Below are positions 11,277-20,924 of a stretch of DNA of 38,361 bases, piece after piece. Both the position numbers and the translations under genes were made by a program. Source of the stretch: a virus. The first letter of the stretch is position 1; every line of letters begins with the position of its first letter. Under the pieces are notes generated by a model. That model was not told the origin of the DNA, ran no database searches, and was given only the letters and a program-made list of their open reading frames with translations. The stretch is from positions 1 to 38,361 of IMG/VR virus record IMGVR_UViG_3300031565_000147; one strand, given 5' to 3'.

Positions 11277-13397
11277 TTAATAAATTATATCATATAAAGC
11301 AGATTTAATTTGAGCGTGTCCATCCGTAATCGGATGGACTCCATCCGAATGGTAATTAGTTGGATAAGTTACGGAATTTTTTATGTTTGCATAAACAGCA
11401 TAATCTCTAGTATCACATAATCCAGAAATAGCAATTCTGTAATCTTCTAATAAAGATGTTTCTCCATTTCTATACAGTGGAGCACAACAATAAACAACAA
11501 TATCTTCATCGGCTGCATTTATAGCATCTAATAAATTACCGTACCATGTGGCAATTATTGCAGCAGGAGTTGAATCTATACCATAATCATTAGTTCCTAA
11601 TGCAATAATTAGTTTTTTATCCGTAGAGTCATAAAATAATGAAACTAATTTAGATACAGCATCAGCAATCAATTCAGGTGTTTCTGCAAAAGTTTCAATT
11701 TTTGCACCTCCCCATCCATAAGTTGAAACTACCTTATCATTATCAACACTAAATAAATTGGGGAATGATTGTACAGCTGGAATTTCCGTTACATCTCCAA
11801 CAGTTATACTATCACCTATAAATACAAGTCGTTCAGTTGATGATATTATATCTTGTTTAACATAACTAACACCTTCTAAAACTGAAGTTATAAATGTACC
11901 TACAATTGTGCCCGAATTAGTTATTAATCCTTCTATCAATGTAACTATTTTATTTCCTGATGGTAAATTAGTTATTATATAATCAGTATCAATTATATCA
12001 ATTTTTTTATAAAAAATACCATCAATTAAAATTGTAATATGAGAATATTGTGGGCTACTAGCATAGATGGTTGGATTAGCTTTTATACTTATAGCTGTTC
12101 CATAATATGCAAACGAATATCTGCTAAATGCATTCCTTATCTTGTAAGTTCCTTCATCAGATATTAATACAGAGTTATCAAATAATCCATCATATTGCTC
12201 AGTAAATACATACTGATAATCATTAGTATATAGTAAAACTTTTATTAAATCACTTCCTGTTTTATTTGTATCATACGAAAATAGTTCTTTTATATAATTT
12301 CTATTATGAATTGAATCTAAGTTTAAATTAGGAAATAAAGTTCCAGTATATGATTCATTTAAATATGATGAAATAACATCTCTGTTTATTTCAGATACAT
12401 GCCACCATGTAGGATTTGTTATTAAATATAATCCTGTCCTGGCTGTTGCATTGAATATTGTTTCGTTTGACCGATTCCATAAAGGAATATTTATATAAGT
12501 TGGTGTTAAATTGTGATAATTTTCTAATCCTTCATGATTAGAATTTAATTCATATCCAGCAGGCACTAAAAATGCACTTACATCATTTGGTAATCCTTCG
12601 TCGGTATATGGTACATATGCATCATCTTGTCCTGTTTTTGAATAAATAGAATAACCTTTATCCAATAAATGTAAATTAGACTCTTCATCATACTTTAAAT
12701 GAGAAGTTCCAGTATATGAAACGTGCAACGTCCCGATTACATCATATTCATATTTACCAATTCCTGTTAATATCCATTTATGAGTATTGTTATAATCTAT
12801 ATAAACTATTTTTAAATTTGGTGATCTTAGCATTGATGTGTACTTCATCACTCCAATTCCTATATTATCTCGTCCTGTTATTTTATCTAGCCAAAACCCG
12901 TTATTTTCGCCTGTGGTGGCAAATTCTTTAGATTCTCCATTAATTAATAAAAAATAAGCACTTCCATTACTCATCCATCTAATAGTATACCACCCCTCGG
13001 TTAATGGAGTTTCATATTTCAATGTATTACTAACTACACCTAATGCTCTTACTTCTAAATATATAAATTTATTTACGACACTAAAAGCAAAATAGTCTGT
13101 AGTCGTTGATTCATCCGCAGTTGAAAAAAACATATGTCTATTTGTGGTACCATCAAAATAGAATTTTGCTTCTATATATCCTGATGTATCTAATATCCTG
13201 AAATTTGCTATCGTTGGAATGATATAATTGCTAATATTAAAATATCCGCAGCTAGGAATAATGACAGCGTCATTTTCAGCAATAGTATCAACCATAATTA
13301 TCCCACTACGACCAATTGATCTAAAGTTTAAATCAGAGCTAAAAGGAATGCCTTGCAATCTCCTTCGTCCCACAATATTTAAATTTAAATTATGCAT
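11277..13397 (-). CDS. Tail fibre with SGNH/GDSL esterase domain
   Basis: A 706-residue protein. Residues ~50-230 are beta-rich with aromatic and Asn-rich motifs like a LamG/concanavalin-type sugar-binding fold; the middle is a further beta region. The last ~185 residues are an SGNH hydrolase: FIGDSIT with the catalytic Ser near residue 530, a block around YGWGG, LGTND near 600-604, and DGVHP with Asp and His near 685 and 688. SGNH domains on phage fibres usually deacetylate host capsule or LPS sugars. It is in the fibre cluster downstream of the baseplate genes, and its start overlaps the preceding stop (TAATG). Confidence 0.8.
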   Translation of the reverse strand: MHNLNLNIVGRRRLQGIPFSSDLNFRSIGRSGIIMVDTIAENDAVIIPSCGYFNISNYIIPTIANFRILDTSGYIEAKFYFDGTTNRHMFFSTADESTTTDYFAFSVVNKFIYLEVRALGVVSNTLKYETPLTEGWYTIRWMSNGSAYFLLINGESKEFATTGENNGFWLDKITGRDNIGIGVMKYTSMLRSPNLKIVYIDYNNTHKWILTGIGKYEYDVIGTLHVSYTGTSHLKYDEESNLHLLDKGYSIYSKTGQDDAYVPYTDEGLPNDVSAFLVPAGYELNSNHEGLENYHNLTPTYINIPLWNRSNETIFNATARTGLYLITNPTWWHVSEINRDVISSYLNESYTGTLFPNLNLDSIHNRNYIKELFSYDTNKTGSDLIKVLLYTNDYQYVFTEQYDGLFDNSVLISDEGTYKIRNAFSRYSFAYYGTAISIKANPTIYASSPQYSHITILIDGIFYKKIDIIDTDYIITNLPSGNKIVTLIEGLITNSGTIVGTFITSVLEGVSYVKQDIISSTERLVFIGDSITVGDVTEIPAVQSFPNLFSVDNDKVVSTYGWGGAKIETFAETPELIADAVSKLVSLFYDSTDKKLIIALGTNDYGIDSTPAAIIATWYGNLLDAINAADEDIVVYCCAPLYRNGETSLLEDYRIAISGLCDTRDYAVYANIKNSVTYPTNYHSDGVHPITDGHAQIKSALYDIIY

Positions 13398-13666
13398 TAT
13401 ACTTCAAGTCTAATAGTTGCTAATAATGTTGTTGTACTTGCCGTTTTTATTTGTTTAATTAGCATGTTTCTCAGGTTTAATTCCTGAGCTGCGATGATTT
13501 CAGTCGAACCATCCCAATAAACTACATTTACATTTCCTGTTGCTGTCGTCAAACAGGAAAATAATGCTGGTTTTAATAGAATTTCATCAAATGCATATGT
13601 AATAATTCCAACTCCTTGAGGAATTGCATATGTCTTTTTATCTCCTGTAATAATTTCTTGTCCCAT
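13397..13666 (-). CDS. Small virion-associated protein, paralogue of 31436 gene
   Basis: An 89-residue beta-rich protein. It shares with the 31436-31726 product the pattern ITGDK..YA..QG near the N-terminus, an FD motif, PA.FS, TGN.NVV, and a C-terminal Q...R..LIK.I. One copy lies in the fibre cluster, the other between portal and protease genes, so the family is probably a virion surface or fibre-attachment domain. Function is inferred from position only. Confidence 0.6.
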   Translation of the reverse strand: MGQEIITGDKKTYAIPQGVGIITYAFDEILLKPALFSCLTTATGNVNVVYWDGSTEIIAAQELNLRNMLIKQIKTASTTTLLATIRLEV

Positions 13667-13675
13667 ATCTTTTTT

Positions 13676-15229
13676 TTAAAATTCCTTGACTATCATCATT
13701 CCTCCGCATATCACCGTAACATCATCATTATCTGTCGTGTTTATAATTTGTAATTCGAAATAATCACCTGTATTTACAGGCTGTATGCATTTTCCTGTAA
13801 TAGTAGTTGTAGTACCCTTTCCCACAAAAGTACTTCCATCAACTCGTGTTGGGCCACCATTAATTAATACACTTAATTTATGAGTATCGGCATCTGCGAA
13901 TGTAGCTGAAACGGTATAAAATATAGAAGCATATCTGCAATTATCGTTTGCAACGATAGTATCTCCCGCATTAGTGAAATCTTCTGCAACTTGCGATATA
14001 AATAATGTATGAGTTGAATTAGTAATTCTTTGCCAAACATTTTGGGTTAAATTAATTAGTACAGAACTGTCCCTAAAAGCGTAACATGCAAGCATAGGGT
14101 CACTGGTAAAATTCCCTGTTACTTCAACACTATCAGCATTTATTTTTAGATAATCATTATCAAATTCCCCATAAATTAAAGGAGTTGCGGAGTTTGAGTT
14201 TTCAATGTATAATTTGTTTGAACCTGTTGCATTTGATCCTGCCGAATTACCTACAAATATATTATAGCCTCCAGAACTGTTTAATCCTGCATTTGCACCT
14301 AAAAATGTATTAAAATCCCCTCCATTATTATTAGCTCCTGCGCTATATCCCACATACGTATTATTGTCTTTATTTGCAGCATCTTCGCCAGCCGCCTCTC
14401 CTATATAAACATTTCTAATTCCTGTTGTTTCTGAATTTCCAGCATTTTTTCCTAAAAATGTGTTAGAATTACCAGTTAACATAGATGTTCCAGCTCCTGT
14501 TCCTATCAATACGTTATCAATTCCAAAAAGAATATTTAACGTTTTGCCATTCCATTCATAATTTTCTCCTACCTGAAAAACTCCATTTATCTTAGTCGTG
14601 TCTGTTGTACTTGAGATATTTTTATATAATCTCAAAGTATCATCTTTATATTTGAAATTATCACTTGATTCTAATAATCCACCATAATTATATTGTATTT
14701 CATAATCGTCACCCGCCACCATTGCCGCACCGATATATATATTAGCTTTTAATGTATCAAAAACCGCATCTAATCCGCTTAAATCTGATTTAATATAAAT
14801 CGAATCGTTCAGGCTTCTTAAAGTATCAACTTCTATTTTTGCAGTTGAGATATTATCAATGCTATCTTGAATCTCTAATCTCATATCGGTAGTTAATGAA
14901 TAATATTGCAAAGTATCATTAATAGTTATTCTTTCCCAATTATCATAATTTATCCAATTGACAGTTAATGTATTAACACCCTCATACCTATCTGTTACCC
15001 ACTTTCCATTTTCCTTGAAAGAAACCATCATACCAACAACCCGCTTATCTGATGATAAATTTGCTTTTGCTGTACTATCAGTAACCTGATGATAACCACC
15101 TCCCAAATCAACAGCATAAACAGTTGGTTTATCACTATCATAATTTTGCACATATTCCGGCACTTGATATTGGGCAAAATTTATTATTGAGATTAGTAAT
15201 AATATTTTTAAAATTATTAATTTTTTCAT
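13676..15229 (-). CDS. Tail fibre with Sec signal peptide and AG-repeats
   Basis: A 517-residue protein. It opens with a typical Sec signal peptide (KKLIILKILLLISIINFAQ, cleavage likely after AQ), unusual for a tail protein. Residues ~240-340 hold about six imperfect repeats of the type NTFLGKNAGN..TG..NVYIGEAAG, the trimeric YadA-head-like pattern often seen in Bacteroidota fibres. The C-terminal ~150 residues form a beta domain (CYAFRDSSVLINLTQNVWQR...), likely the receptor-binding tip. It follows the baseplate spike gene. The repeats support a fibre role; the reason for the signal peptide is unknown. Confidence 0.7.
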   Translation of the reverse strand: MKKLIILKILLLISIINFAQYQVPEYVQNYDSDKPTVYAVDLGGGYHQVTDSTAKANLSSDKRVVGMMVSFKENGKWVTDRYEGVNTLTVNWINYDNWERITINDTLQYYSLTTDMRLEIQDSIDNISTAKIEVDTLRSLNDSIYIKSDLSGLDAVFDTLKANIYIGAAMVAGDDYEIQYNYGGLLESSDNFKYKDDTLRLYKNISSTTDTTKINGVFQVGENYEWNGKTLNILFGIDNVLIGTGAGTSMLTGNSNTFLGKNAGNSETTGIRNVYIGEAAGEDAANKDNNTYVGYSAGANNNGGDFNTFLGANAGLNSSGGYNIFVGNSAGSNATGSNKLYIENSNSATPLIYGEFDNDYLKINADSVEVTGNFTSDPMLACYAFRDSSVLINLTQNVWQRITNSTHTLFISQVAEDFTNAGDTIVANDNCRYASIFYTVSATFADADTHKLSVLINGGPTRVDGSTFVGKGTTTTITGKCIQPVNTGDYFELQIINTTDNDDVTVICGGMMIVKEF

Positions 15230-15247
15230 ATGTCAAAGTTTTTTAAT

Positions 15248-15715
15248 TTATAATGTCTTTATTTCTTCGATTTTAGCATTAGAAATATCTAAGGTTATTC
15301 CGGGCCATGAACCCCCAACAGCTGTAAAAGCAGTAACTAATTTAGAATTCAATTCTGTTAAATATGATTGCAAATCCGTATTTAATCCATTAAACCTTGT
15401 TAAAAAATCAATATTACCACCTATTTCACAAGTCCCATCATTTTTTAATAAAATATCAAAAACTTCATTACCATTTGAATCTGTTGCATAAATTCTGGTT
15501 TCTCCTTCATTTGTATTTTCAAAAGTCTTTAAATAACCTAAAATTATTGCCTGATTTTTATTATTAGTTTTGGAATAAACTGCTAAATCATTTTTTACTG
15601 GCTTAGAATCTACACCGTATGGCAATATTTGATCAGCAGTTTGAACATCAGATTTTCCAAATCTCAAAACTTTAATAAATTCGTTAGTTGCTTGTTTCAC
15701 TCTAGTTAAAATCAT
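15248..15715 (-). CDS. Baseplate spike protein, Mu gp45-like
   Basis: A 155-residue protein. Residues ~25-70 (QILPYGVDSKPVKNDLAVYS..., AIILGYLK) resemble the OB-fold region of the Mu gp45 / P2 gpV spike family, followed by a beta-helix-like stretch (TRIYATDSNGNEVFDILLKND) and a C-terminal helical part. This protein should form the trimeric tip that punctures the outer membrane. Its start overlaps the end of the gp44-like hub gene (ATGA), the same order as in Mu. Confidence 0.65.
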   Translation of the reverse strand: MILTRVKQATNEFIKVLRFGKSDVQTADQILPYGVDSKPVKNDLAVYSKTNNKNQAIILGYLKTFENTNEGETRIYATDSNGNEVFDILLKNDGTCEIGGNIDFLTRFNGLNTDLQSYLTELNSKLVTAFTAVGGSWPGITLDISNAKIEEIKTL

Positions 15716-16710
15716 TGAAAGATATTTTTAAATTCATTTTCAGTATAAATTTCTGGTAAAACGCATGTTAATATGTAATTATCAATAGTATTAACTGATC
15801 CTGAAATATCTGTTTGTTCAACAAATAATTCAGTAATTTTATTAATTTTGATAGATGGTGCTAATAAACTTATAGTTCGTCCCGGCTCAACAAATTTTGA
15901 TGTTTTAAAAGTAATTTTAATATTTGATAATTCTTGAGATAATGCATTTCTGGCGGCTTTTTTGACATCAAAAATATCCCCTGAATTTAATATCTTAATA
16001 ACCGGTCTGAATTTTGTTAAATAAGGATTTAATATTGTATATTCCCCAGCATCTGGATTATCTTTAGATGCTTCTTTCAAAATAGTTATTTCGCTATGTA
16101 ATAATTGACTATTAATATTTAAATTCAATTCCATTATTCCCGGTTTATTTTCTTCAAAATATGCAGCAGGCAAATATTTAGATGGTTCATATCTATTATA
16201 ATATAATTCCCCGAAATTATTGCTTGTCATGAAAATATTGCGTTGTGAGGCTAAATTGTTTAATAGTTGTTTTATTGAAGTTCCCGGGTCAATAATTACT
16301 TTATCGTATTTTTTATTCAAATCACTCAATACATTCGAATTGAAATTATATGCAAGATTAAATGGTTTTAATAATTTTTCAGTAATTTGTAATAATGATA
16401 GATTATCGAATTGCAACGGATATAAACTAATTGGTATATTGCAATCTTCTAAAATGCCCGCAATGCCATATCCTGTTATTTTAATAAATTCAGGATTTGG
16501 GGATTCCTTTAAATTTGGTGCTAAAATAGTACCCGTTATTAATAATTCATTATTATCATCATATATTTTACATTCTGGATATTCGAGAAAATAGTTTAAA
16601 ATATCACGTTTTGCCGAAAATCCAAAAATATTGGCAATGGAATCGTATTTCAGAGTAATATTATAATCTGAAAAATATTTATAATCCTTATTGTTAATAG
16701 TTATTTTCAT
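15712..16710 (-). CDS. Baseplate hub protein, Mu gp44-like
   Basis: A 332-residue protein with the layout of the Mu gp44 / P2 gpD hub: an N-terminal region of paired beta domains (FGFSAKRDI..., CKIYDDNNELLITG), a central helical domain (LKPFNLAYNFNSNVL..., LNNLASQRNIFMTSN), and a C-terminal beta part (GRTISLLAPSIKINK). It sits between the gp43-like and gp45-like genes with four-base overlaps on both sides. It would form the trimeric hub at the tip of the tail tube. Confidence 0.7.
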   Translation of the reverse strand: MKITINNKDYKYFSDYNITLKYDSIANIFGFSAKRDILNYFLEYPECKIYDDNNELLITGTILAPNLKESPNPEFIKITGYGIAGILEDCNIPISLYPLQFDNLSLLQITEKLLKPFNLAYNFNSNVLSDLNKKYDKVIIDPGTSIKQLLNNLASQRNIFMTSNNFGELYYNRYEPSKYLPAAYFEENKPGIMELNLNINSQLLHSEITILKEASKDNPDAGEYTILNPYLTKFRPVIKILNSGDIFDVKKAARNALSQELSNIKITFKTSKFVEPGRTISLLAPSIKINKITELFVEQTDISGSVNTIDNYILTCVLPEIYTENEFKNIFQ

Positions 16711-17909
16711 ACAAAATAAGTTATTTCCCTGCCTTTTTGCAATCCTAAATATTCCCTTAATGATATATTATTTTGTTTTATGAATTTATTTAAATTATCA
16801 TCTCCTGTCCCATAATAACGATGAGCCAATACAATAATATTATTATCTTTGTCTAATATTACATTTCTTTCTTGCTTGCTTTCGAATGCCACATCATACA
16901 ATGAGCTCAGGGTAATGTTTATTATATAATCTAATTGCTTCGATAATTCCTTATCTTGAACATATCCCAAATCATCTAAATTTTTCAAAAATAATTCATA
17001 AGCATCTGATAATGTACTAATAACATCAATTACATCAGATCGTTTATCATAATCATTAATATTTGTATTTATTAAATTATGTGATAGCTCAGAAAGCAAC
17101 ATTGTTGATTGAGATTCATACATTATTTGTTTTTCATTATCAGTATCATCACCTAAAAAAATGCTTGTAAAATCATTGAAAGTATTAATCATTTGATCGA
17201 CTTTTTGATTAATATTTTGAACTATTAAAAATGGAAAATTAATTAAATCATTAGCCTGACTTATATATCTTGTTGTATTTGATATTATTTCCTGAACCGA
17301 TGCTGATGCTGATCTTATCCTATCTTTCAATAATGTTGCATCACTTTCTGTTTGTATTAACACGTTATAATTTCTCCCAGTTCTTAAGATAGAATTATTT
17401 GCAGGTTCTATTATTTCAGGTGATGGAGTTTCAATGTTATCAACAAAAACAGCTTGAGATTCTATATCTATTTCTGATTTTTTTAAATCAATTTCTTTTT
17501 GTGAATTAATAACATCATCTGGGTATTTTTGATCTATTGTTTCCCAAACGGTTCCAGTTATTCTTGATATATTATAATCTGAATTATCAATTGATAAATT
17601 TAACGGTTGCACTGTAATTTCACCGTAAAATGGATGAGAAATAACCCACGCCCTCTTATCTTGTGCAGATAATTCAAACGCCTCGGATTCATCAATACAA
17701 CTTTCACCTTGAAAATATAATAATATAGGATATTGATTGCTTTTATGTTCTTTTCTTTCCACGTAAGTCCCGGGTATTCCAACAAATTCAAATGCCTCTG
17801 TATTATATTCTATATTTTTTATAGCATTTTTCCATAATGGATAATATATTTTACCATCACCCGTTGTAATGCTTAATTTAATATCGTTTAATTTAGTTAA
17901 CCAACTCAT
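16707..17909 (-). CDS. Mu gp43-like tail protein (DNA circularisation N-domain)
   Basis: A 400-residue protein. The N-terminal ~120 residues (WKNAIKNIEYNTEAFEFVG..., YPILLYFQGESCIDESEAFE, DKRAWVISHPFYGEITVQPL) match the domain at the start of Mu gp43, known as the DNA-circularisation N-terminal domain; in contractile-tail phages this protein is now seen as a baseplate or tube-tip component. The rest is long, helical and probably coiled (residues ~200-330). It lies upstream of gp44- and gp45-like genes as in Mu. Confidence 0.7.
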   Translation of the reverse strand: MSWLTKLNDIKLSITTGDGKIYYPLWKNAIKNIEYNTEAFEFVGIPGTYVERKEHKSNQYPILLYFQGESCIDESEAFELSAQDKRAWVISHPFYGEITVQPLNLSIDNSDYNISRITGTVWETIDQKYPDDVINSQKEIDLKKSEIDIESQAVFVDNIETPSPEIIEPANNSILRTGRNYNVLIQTESDATLLKDRIRSASASVQEIISNTTRYISQANDLINFPFLIVQNINQKVDQMINTFNDFTSIFLGDDTDNEKQIMYESQSTMLLSELSHNLINTNINDYDKRSDVIDVISTLSDAYELFLKNLDDLGYVQDKELSKQLDYIINITLSSLYDVAFESKQERNVILDKDNNIIVLAHRYYGTGDDNLNKFIKQNNISLREYLGLQKGREITYFV

Positions 17910-18607
17910 CTTAAATATTTATCAAATTGTTTTTGCGCATTTTCATAAAAAATATTATTCATGTTTTTTGATGCTTTTAATCCAGATGGTTCAATGAAAG
18001 GTGATTTTTTCAAAGTTATAGAACGCCCTTTTTCATATGAATATAATGGTTCCATCTTAATAAACAATCCATTTTTTTTAGTTATATTTCTTATTTGTAT
18101 CAAAATATTTTCAAACAAAAGAAAGCCGTTTTTACCAACTTTAAATGCTGCTCTTATGAAATCTTGATTTTTAAATATTGGTTTGTCTTTTTTTGCTTTA
18201 ATATTTTGTAAATAAAATCTCTTACTTATTAATTTAGATGGGCTTTTTGATGCTCTGGATGGATTCATTGGGATAAATTCTCTTTTTTTAATAACTCCCC
18301 CAAATTCCTGTACATCCAATTCATCACCTGCTTGTGATTTTCCTTTTATCACACCCATTTCTGATTGCATTTGATTGACATTAAAGGTATTTATTGATTT
18401 ATTTACAATAGTATGAGCTTTAATAAAATTTCTTTTTCTTATAATAAATTGTTTATTAAATTCTTTTTCAACAAATTTTTGTTTTGCTTCAAACGCCACA
18501 TCATTTAACGTACCCCTTACTGCAATTGGCAAAGCAGATTTATGTAACTTTTCTAGTTTATTAGAAAGTTTTACAACTTCATCTGTATTTACATTAAATG
18601 CCTGCAT
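17906..18607 (-). CDS. Minor tail protein, gpZ-like
   Basis: A 233-residue basic protein. The N-terminal part (NTDEVVKLSNKLEKLHKSALPIAV, VRGTLNDVAFEAKQKFVEKEF) resembles lambda gpZ-type tail-completion proteins, which begin with a helix plus an Asn/Arg-containing loop of the form AL..N..A..A. The rest is Lys-rich and unassigned. It overlaps the gp43-like gene by four bases. The family call is tentative. Confidence 0.45.
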   Translation of the reverse strand: MQAFNVNTDEVVKLSNKLEKLHKSALPIAVRGTLNDVAFEAKQKFVEKEFNKQFIIRKRNFIKAHTIVNKSINTFNVNQMQSEMGVIKGKSQAGDELDVQEFGGVIKKREFIPMNPSRASKSPSKLISKRFYLQNIKAKKDKPIFKNQDFIRAAFKVGKNGFLLFENILIQIRNITKKNGLFIKMEPLYSYEKGRSITLKKSPFIEPSGLKASKNMNNIFYENAQKQFDKYLR

Positions 18608-19144
18608 TTATAGTATATATTGAATTATTATCCATCCACGATTATAACTTGTTGAATCATAATCAACAGAATCAAAATATCCGCTAGTATATGCAATCAT
18701 TTCAATATTTGTGCTTGTGGTAGTAAATTCTCCGGTTGACGGTCCCGTTGTTGGTGAATTTTTATTTAATGGCACTTTCAATGTGTTTGCATCATTTCTT
18801 ATCAATACAGAAACTTCTAATATTTTATCAAAATCCAACCCATGCGCTTTATTTAAAGTAATTGTAGCATCCATGTTCCAATCACCTATTTCAATAATTT
18901 TTTGCAAAAAAACACCTTTTGTTTTCACAAAATCTTGTAATGCATCAATCAACTGATACCCATTTGTTTCATTGTCATAATTTTCATTGGGTGATAATGA
19001 TGCCAAATTCATTAATTTTTGAAAAAATTGAGCTATATCATTATTAATAAATTCACCTACTAATGTTTCACCATCTTTTAATTTACCATTCAAATAACCA
19101 GATGTTACATTGTCAATTCCCGGTGCGCTGCTTAAATCTTTCAT
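18608..19144 (-). CDS. Putative tail fibre or baseplate wedge protein
   Basis: A 178-residue acidic protein with a helical N-terminal half (LVGEFINNDIAQFFQKLMNLAS, NETNGYQLIDALQDFVK) followed by a beta-rich C-terminal half (EIGDWNMDATITLNKAHGLDF...). This layout, a helix near IAQFFQKLMNLA then a beta domain, is common among Bacteroidota prophage tail proteins next to the gp48 gene. It overlaps the NHL-gp48 gene by four bases. Function inferred from position. Confidence 0.5.
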   Translation of the reverse strand: MKDLSSAPGIDNVTSGYLNGKLKDGETLVGEFINNDIAQFFQKLMNLASLSPNENYDNETNGYQLIDALQDFVKTKGVFLQKIIEIGDWNMDATITLNKAHGLDFDKILEVSVLIRNDANTLKVPLNKNSPTTGPSTGEFTTTSTNIEMIAYTSGYFDSVDYDSTSYNRGWIIIQYIL

Positions 19145-20688
19145 ATATAATCTATTAATAAAAATCCCGCTGTCTGAGCTGGTTTTATGGTTAATATTAA
19201 ATGCCTAAGTTCATTTTTTCTGTCTTCATTTATATCGGCTCTGGTCCCGAATGTTTCTCCTCCCACAAAAAAAGTTGCTCTCAAATTTATATCATCACCA
19301 AAATCAAAATCCAAATCTTTTGATTCTGATACATAATTTGCGATTTTTGTATAATCACCTATTCCTGTATTTCCATACACATTGTCACCATAATTGAAAT
19401 TGCCATATAATGAAGAAATAATATTTACGATTTCGTAAATCCCTCCTCCTATATCAATTCTATTTTCATGAATAAATACATCAAATCCGGCTAATTGTAA
19501 TTGACCTTGCAAATATAAATAATGTTGACGAGCCGGAATATCGCCTGGATGTTGCATTTTTCTTAAAATTGCCAATTTACGATCCGCTAAACTTAATCCA
19601 GTTTGAATATACAATCCTAAAGCACTCTCCCAATTATATGCATCTTCCTCTGTAAAATTTTCGTTGTCAGGTAAAATACTATTTAATAATCCCGTACATG
19701 TTTGCAATGCTCTGCTTTCTGATAATGCTAATCCTTCATGAAATTTAGAAAAAATATTATTAAAATTAAACCACCACACCCTACCTGTCGGATATAATTG
19801 TTTAGTTAATTTTAATATTTGATCTTTGTATAAAGGCGTTTCTATCGTGGCAATAGCATTTAATATTTTTACCCTAAAATTACCAGAATCAATTATAAAT
19901 AATAATTCATTATCATAAATAGCATACATTGGAAAATAAAATTCATCATCTCCGCTTCCGTAACTACCGTAATCTGAAATTAAAGAGCTTGTATTATCAA
20001 AGAAAAATATTTTATTTCTAATTTTGTCAACAACCCCAAATATCTCATCATTAATATTGAAAATTCCTGTCGGATAACCAAATATAGTATCTGTAATTTT
20101 AATTATGAAAACTCCTGATATATTGAAAGTTTTTACTTTTTTATTACCAGAATCAACAATTATTAAATCATTATTTATAACTGCTAATCCTTCTGGAAAA
20201 TTTAAATTGTTGTCACCGGTTCCATAACTTCCGAAATTGCTTATAAATGTGCCATCTATTAAATGAGTTTTTATCCTGTGATTCTGCTTGTCCGAAACAT
20301 ATAATTTACCATCATTATAATCAATTCCAACTGGATATTTAAAATTATTATTACCAGTTCCACTACTCCCAAATTCACTTATAAATGTGCCGTCTGTTTG
20401 ATGTTTTTTTATTCTATGATTTGCGGAATCTGTAATATATAAATCAACTCCATCTGTTGTTATGCATTCGAGAAAAAAGAAATTATCATTTCCCGAACCA
20501 ATACTTCCAAATTGCCTTTGATAAACTCCCGAAAAATTAAAAACCTGAATTCTATGATTTTGTTTATCAACTACAAAAAGTTCATTATTCAAAATACAAC
20601 ATCCCGACGGATAACTAAATTCGCCATTACCTGAACCCTGCGATCCAAAATCATTATTATATGTTATATTTACTGAATAATCAGACAT
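19141..20688 (-). CDS. NHL beta-propeller fused to Mu gp48-like baseplate protein
   Basis: A 515-residue protein of two parts. Residues 1 to ~280 hold about six NHL repeats of the form FGS.GSG...F..P.G......LYV.D..NHRI, forming a likely beta-propeller. Residues ~287-515 match the Mu gp48 (YmfQ/DUF2313) family: LYPTGRVWWFNFN near 299, a helix with SRALQTCTGLL, WESALGLY near 353, LADRKLAILRKMQ near 367. The gp48 protein closes the baseplate wedge at the outer rim; the propeller may bind host glycan or a fibre. It starts directly at the end of the second 239-bp intergenic copy. The fusion is the unusual point; both assignments are by motif. Confidence 0.75.
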   Translation of the reverse strand: MSDYSVNITYNNDFGSQGSGNGEFSYPSGCCILNNELFVVDKQNHRIQVFNFSGVYQRQFGSIGSGNDNFFFLECITTDGVDLYITDSANHRIKKHQTDGTFISEFGSSGTGNNNFKYPVGIDYNDGKLYVSDKQNHRIKTHLIDGTFISNFGSYGTGDNNLNFPEGLAVINNDLIIVDSGNKKVKTFNISGVFIIKITDTIFGYPTGIFNINDEIFGVVDKIRNKIFFFDNTSSLISDYGSYGSGDDEFYFPMYAIYDNELLFIIDSGNFRVKILNAIATIETPLYKDQILKLTKQLYPTGRVWWFNFNNIFSKFHEGLALSESRALQTCTGLLNSILPDNENFTEEDAYNWESALGLYIQTGLSLADRKLAILRKMQHPGDIPARQHYLYLQGQLQLAGFDVFIHENRIDIGGGIYEIVNIISSLYGNFNYGDNVYGNTGIGDYTKIANYVSESKDLDFDFGDDINLRATFFVGGETFGTRADINEDRKNELRHLILTIKPAQTAGFLLIDYI

Positions 20689-20924
20689 GTTTTACTACAT
20701 TTGTAACAATTAGTTTATATACATTTTCATCATTCTGTATGAACTGATAATCAGAGAGTTACGTACTTCAAATAAACTCACAATCATCAAAATACAAAAA
20801 ATCTTATTAATCTTCATAAGTTGCACTATATTAGTTTGTTATATCAATTATTAACTCGCTTAGAATTTTGTTCGTGTACAATTGTGCACATTCATTTCGA
20901 ATATGCGATTCTAAGAGAGTTAAG
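20686..20924 (-). repeat. 239-bp duplicated intergenic element, copy 2
   Basis: Second copy of the element at 10740-10978, same orientation, no gaps, about 91 % identical. The outer stem TTAACTCGCTTAG (20851-20863) with CTAAGAGAGTTAA (20911-20923) is conserved. The stop codon of the gp47-like gene lies at its upstream end and the ATG of the NHL-gp48 gene at its downstream end, so the whole gap between these two genes is this element. Confidence 0.8.
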
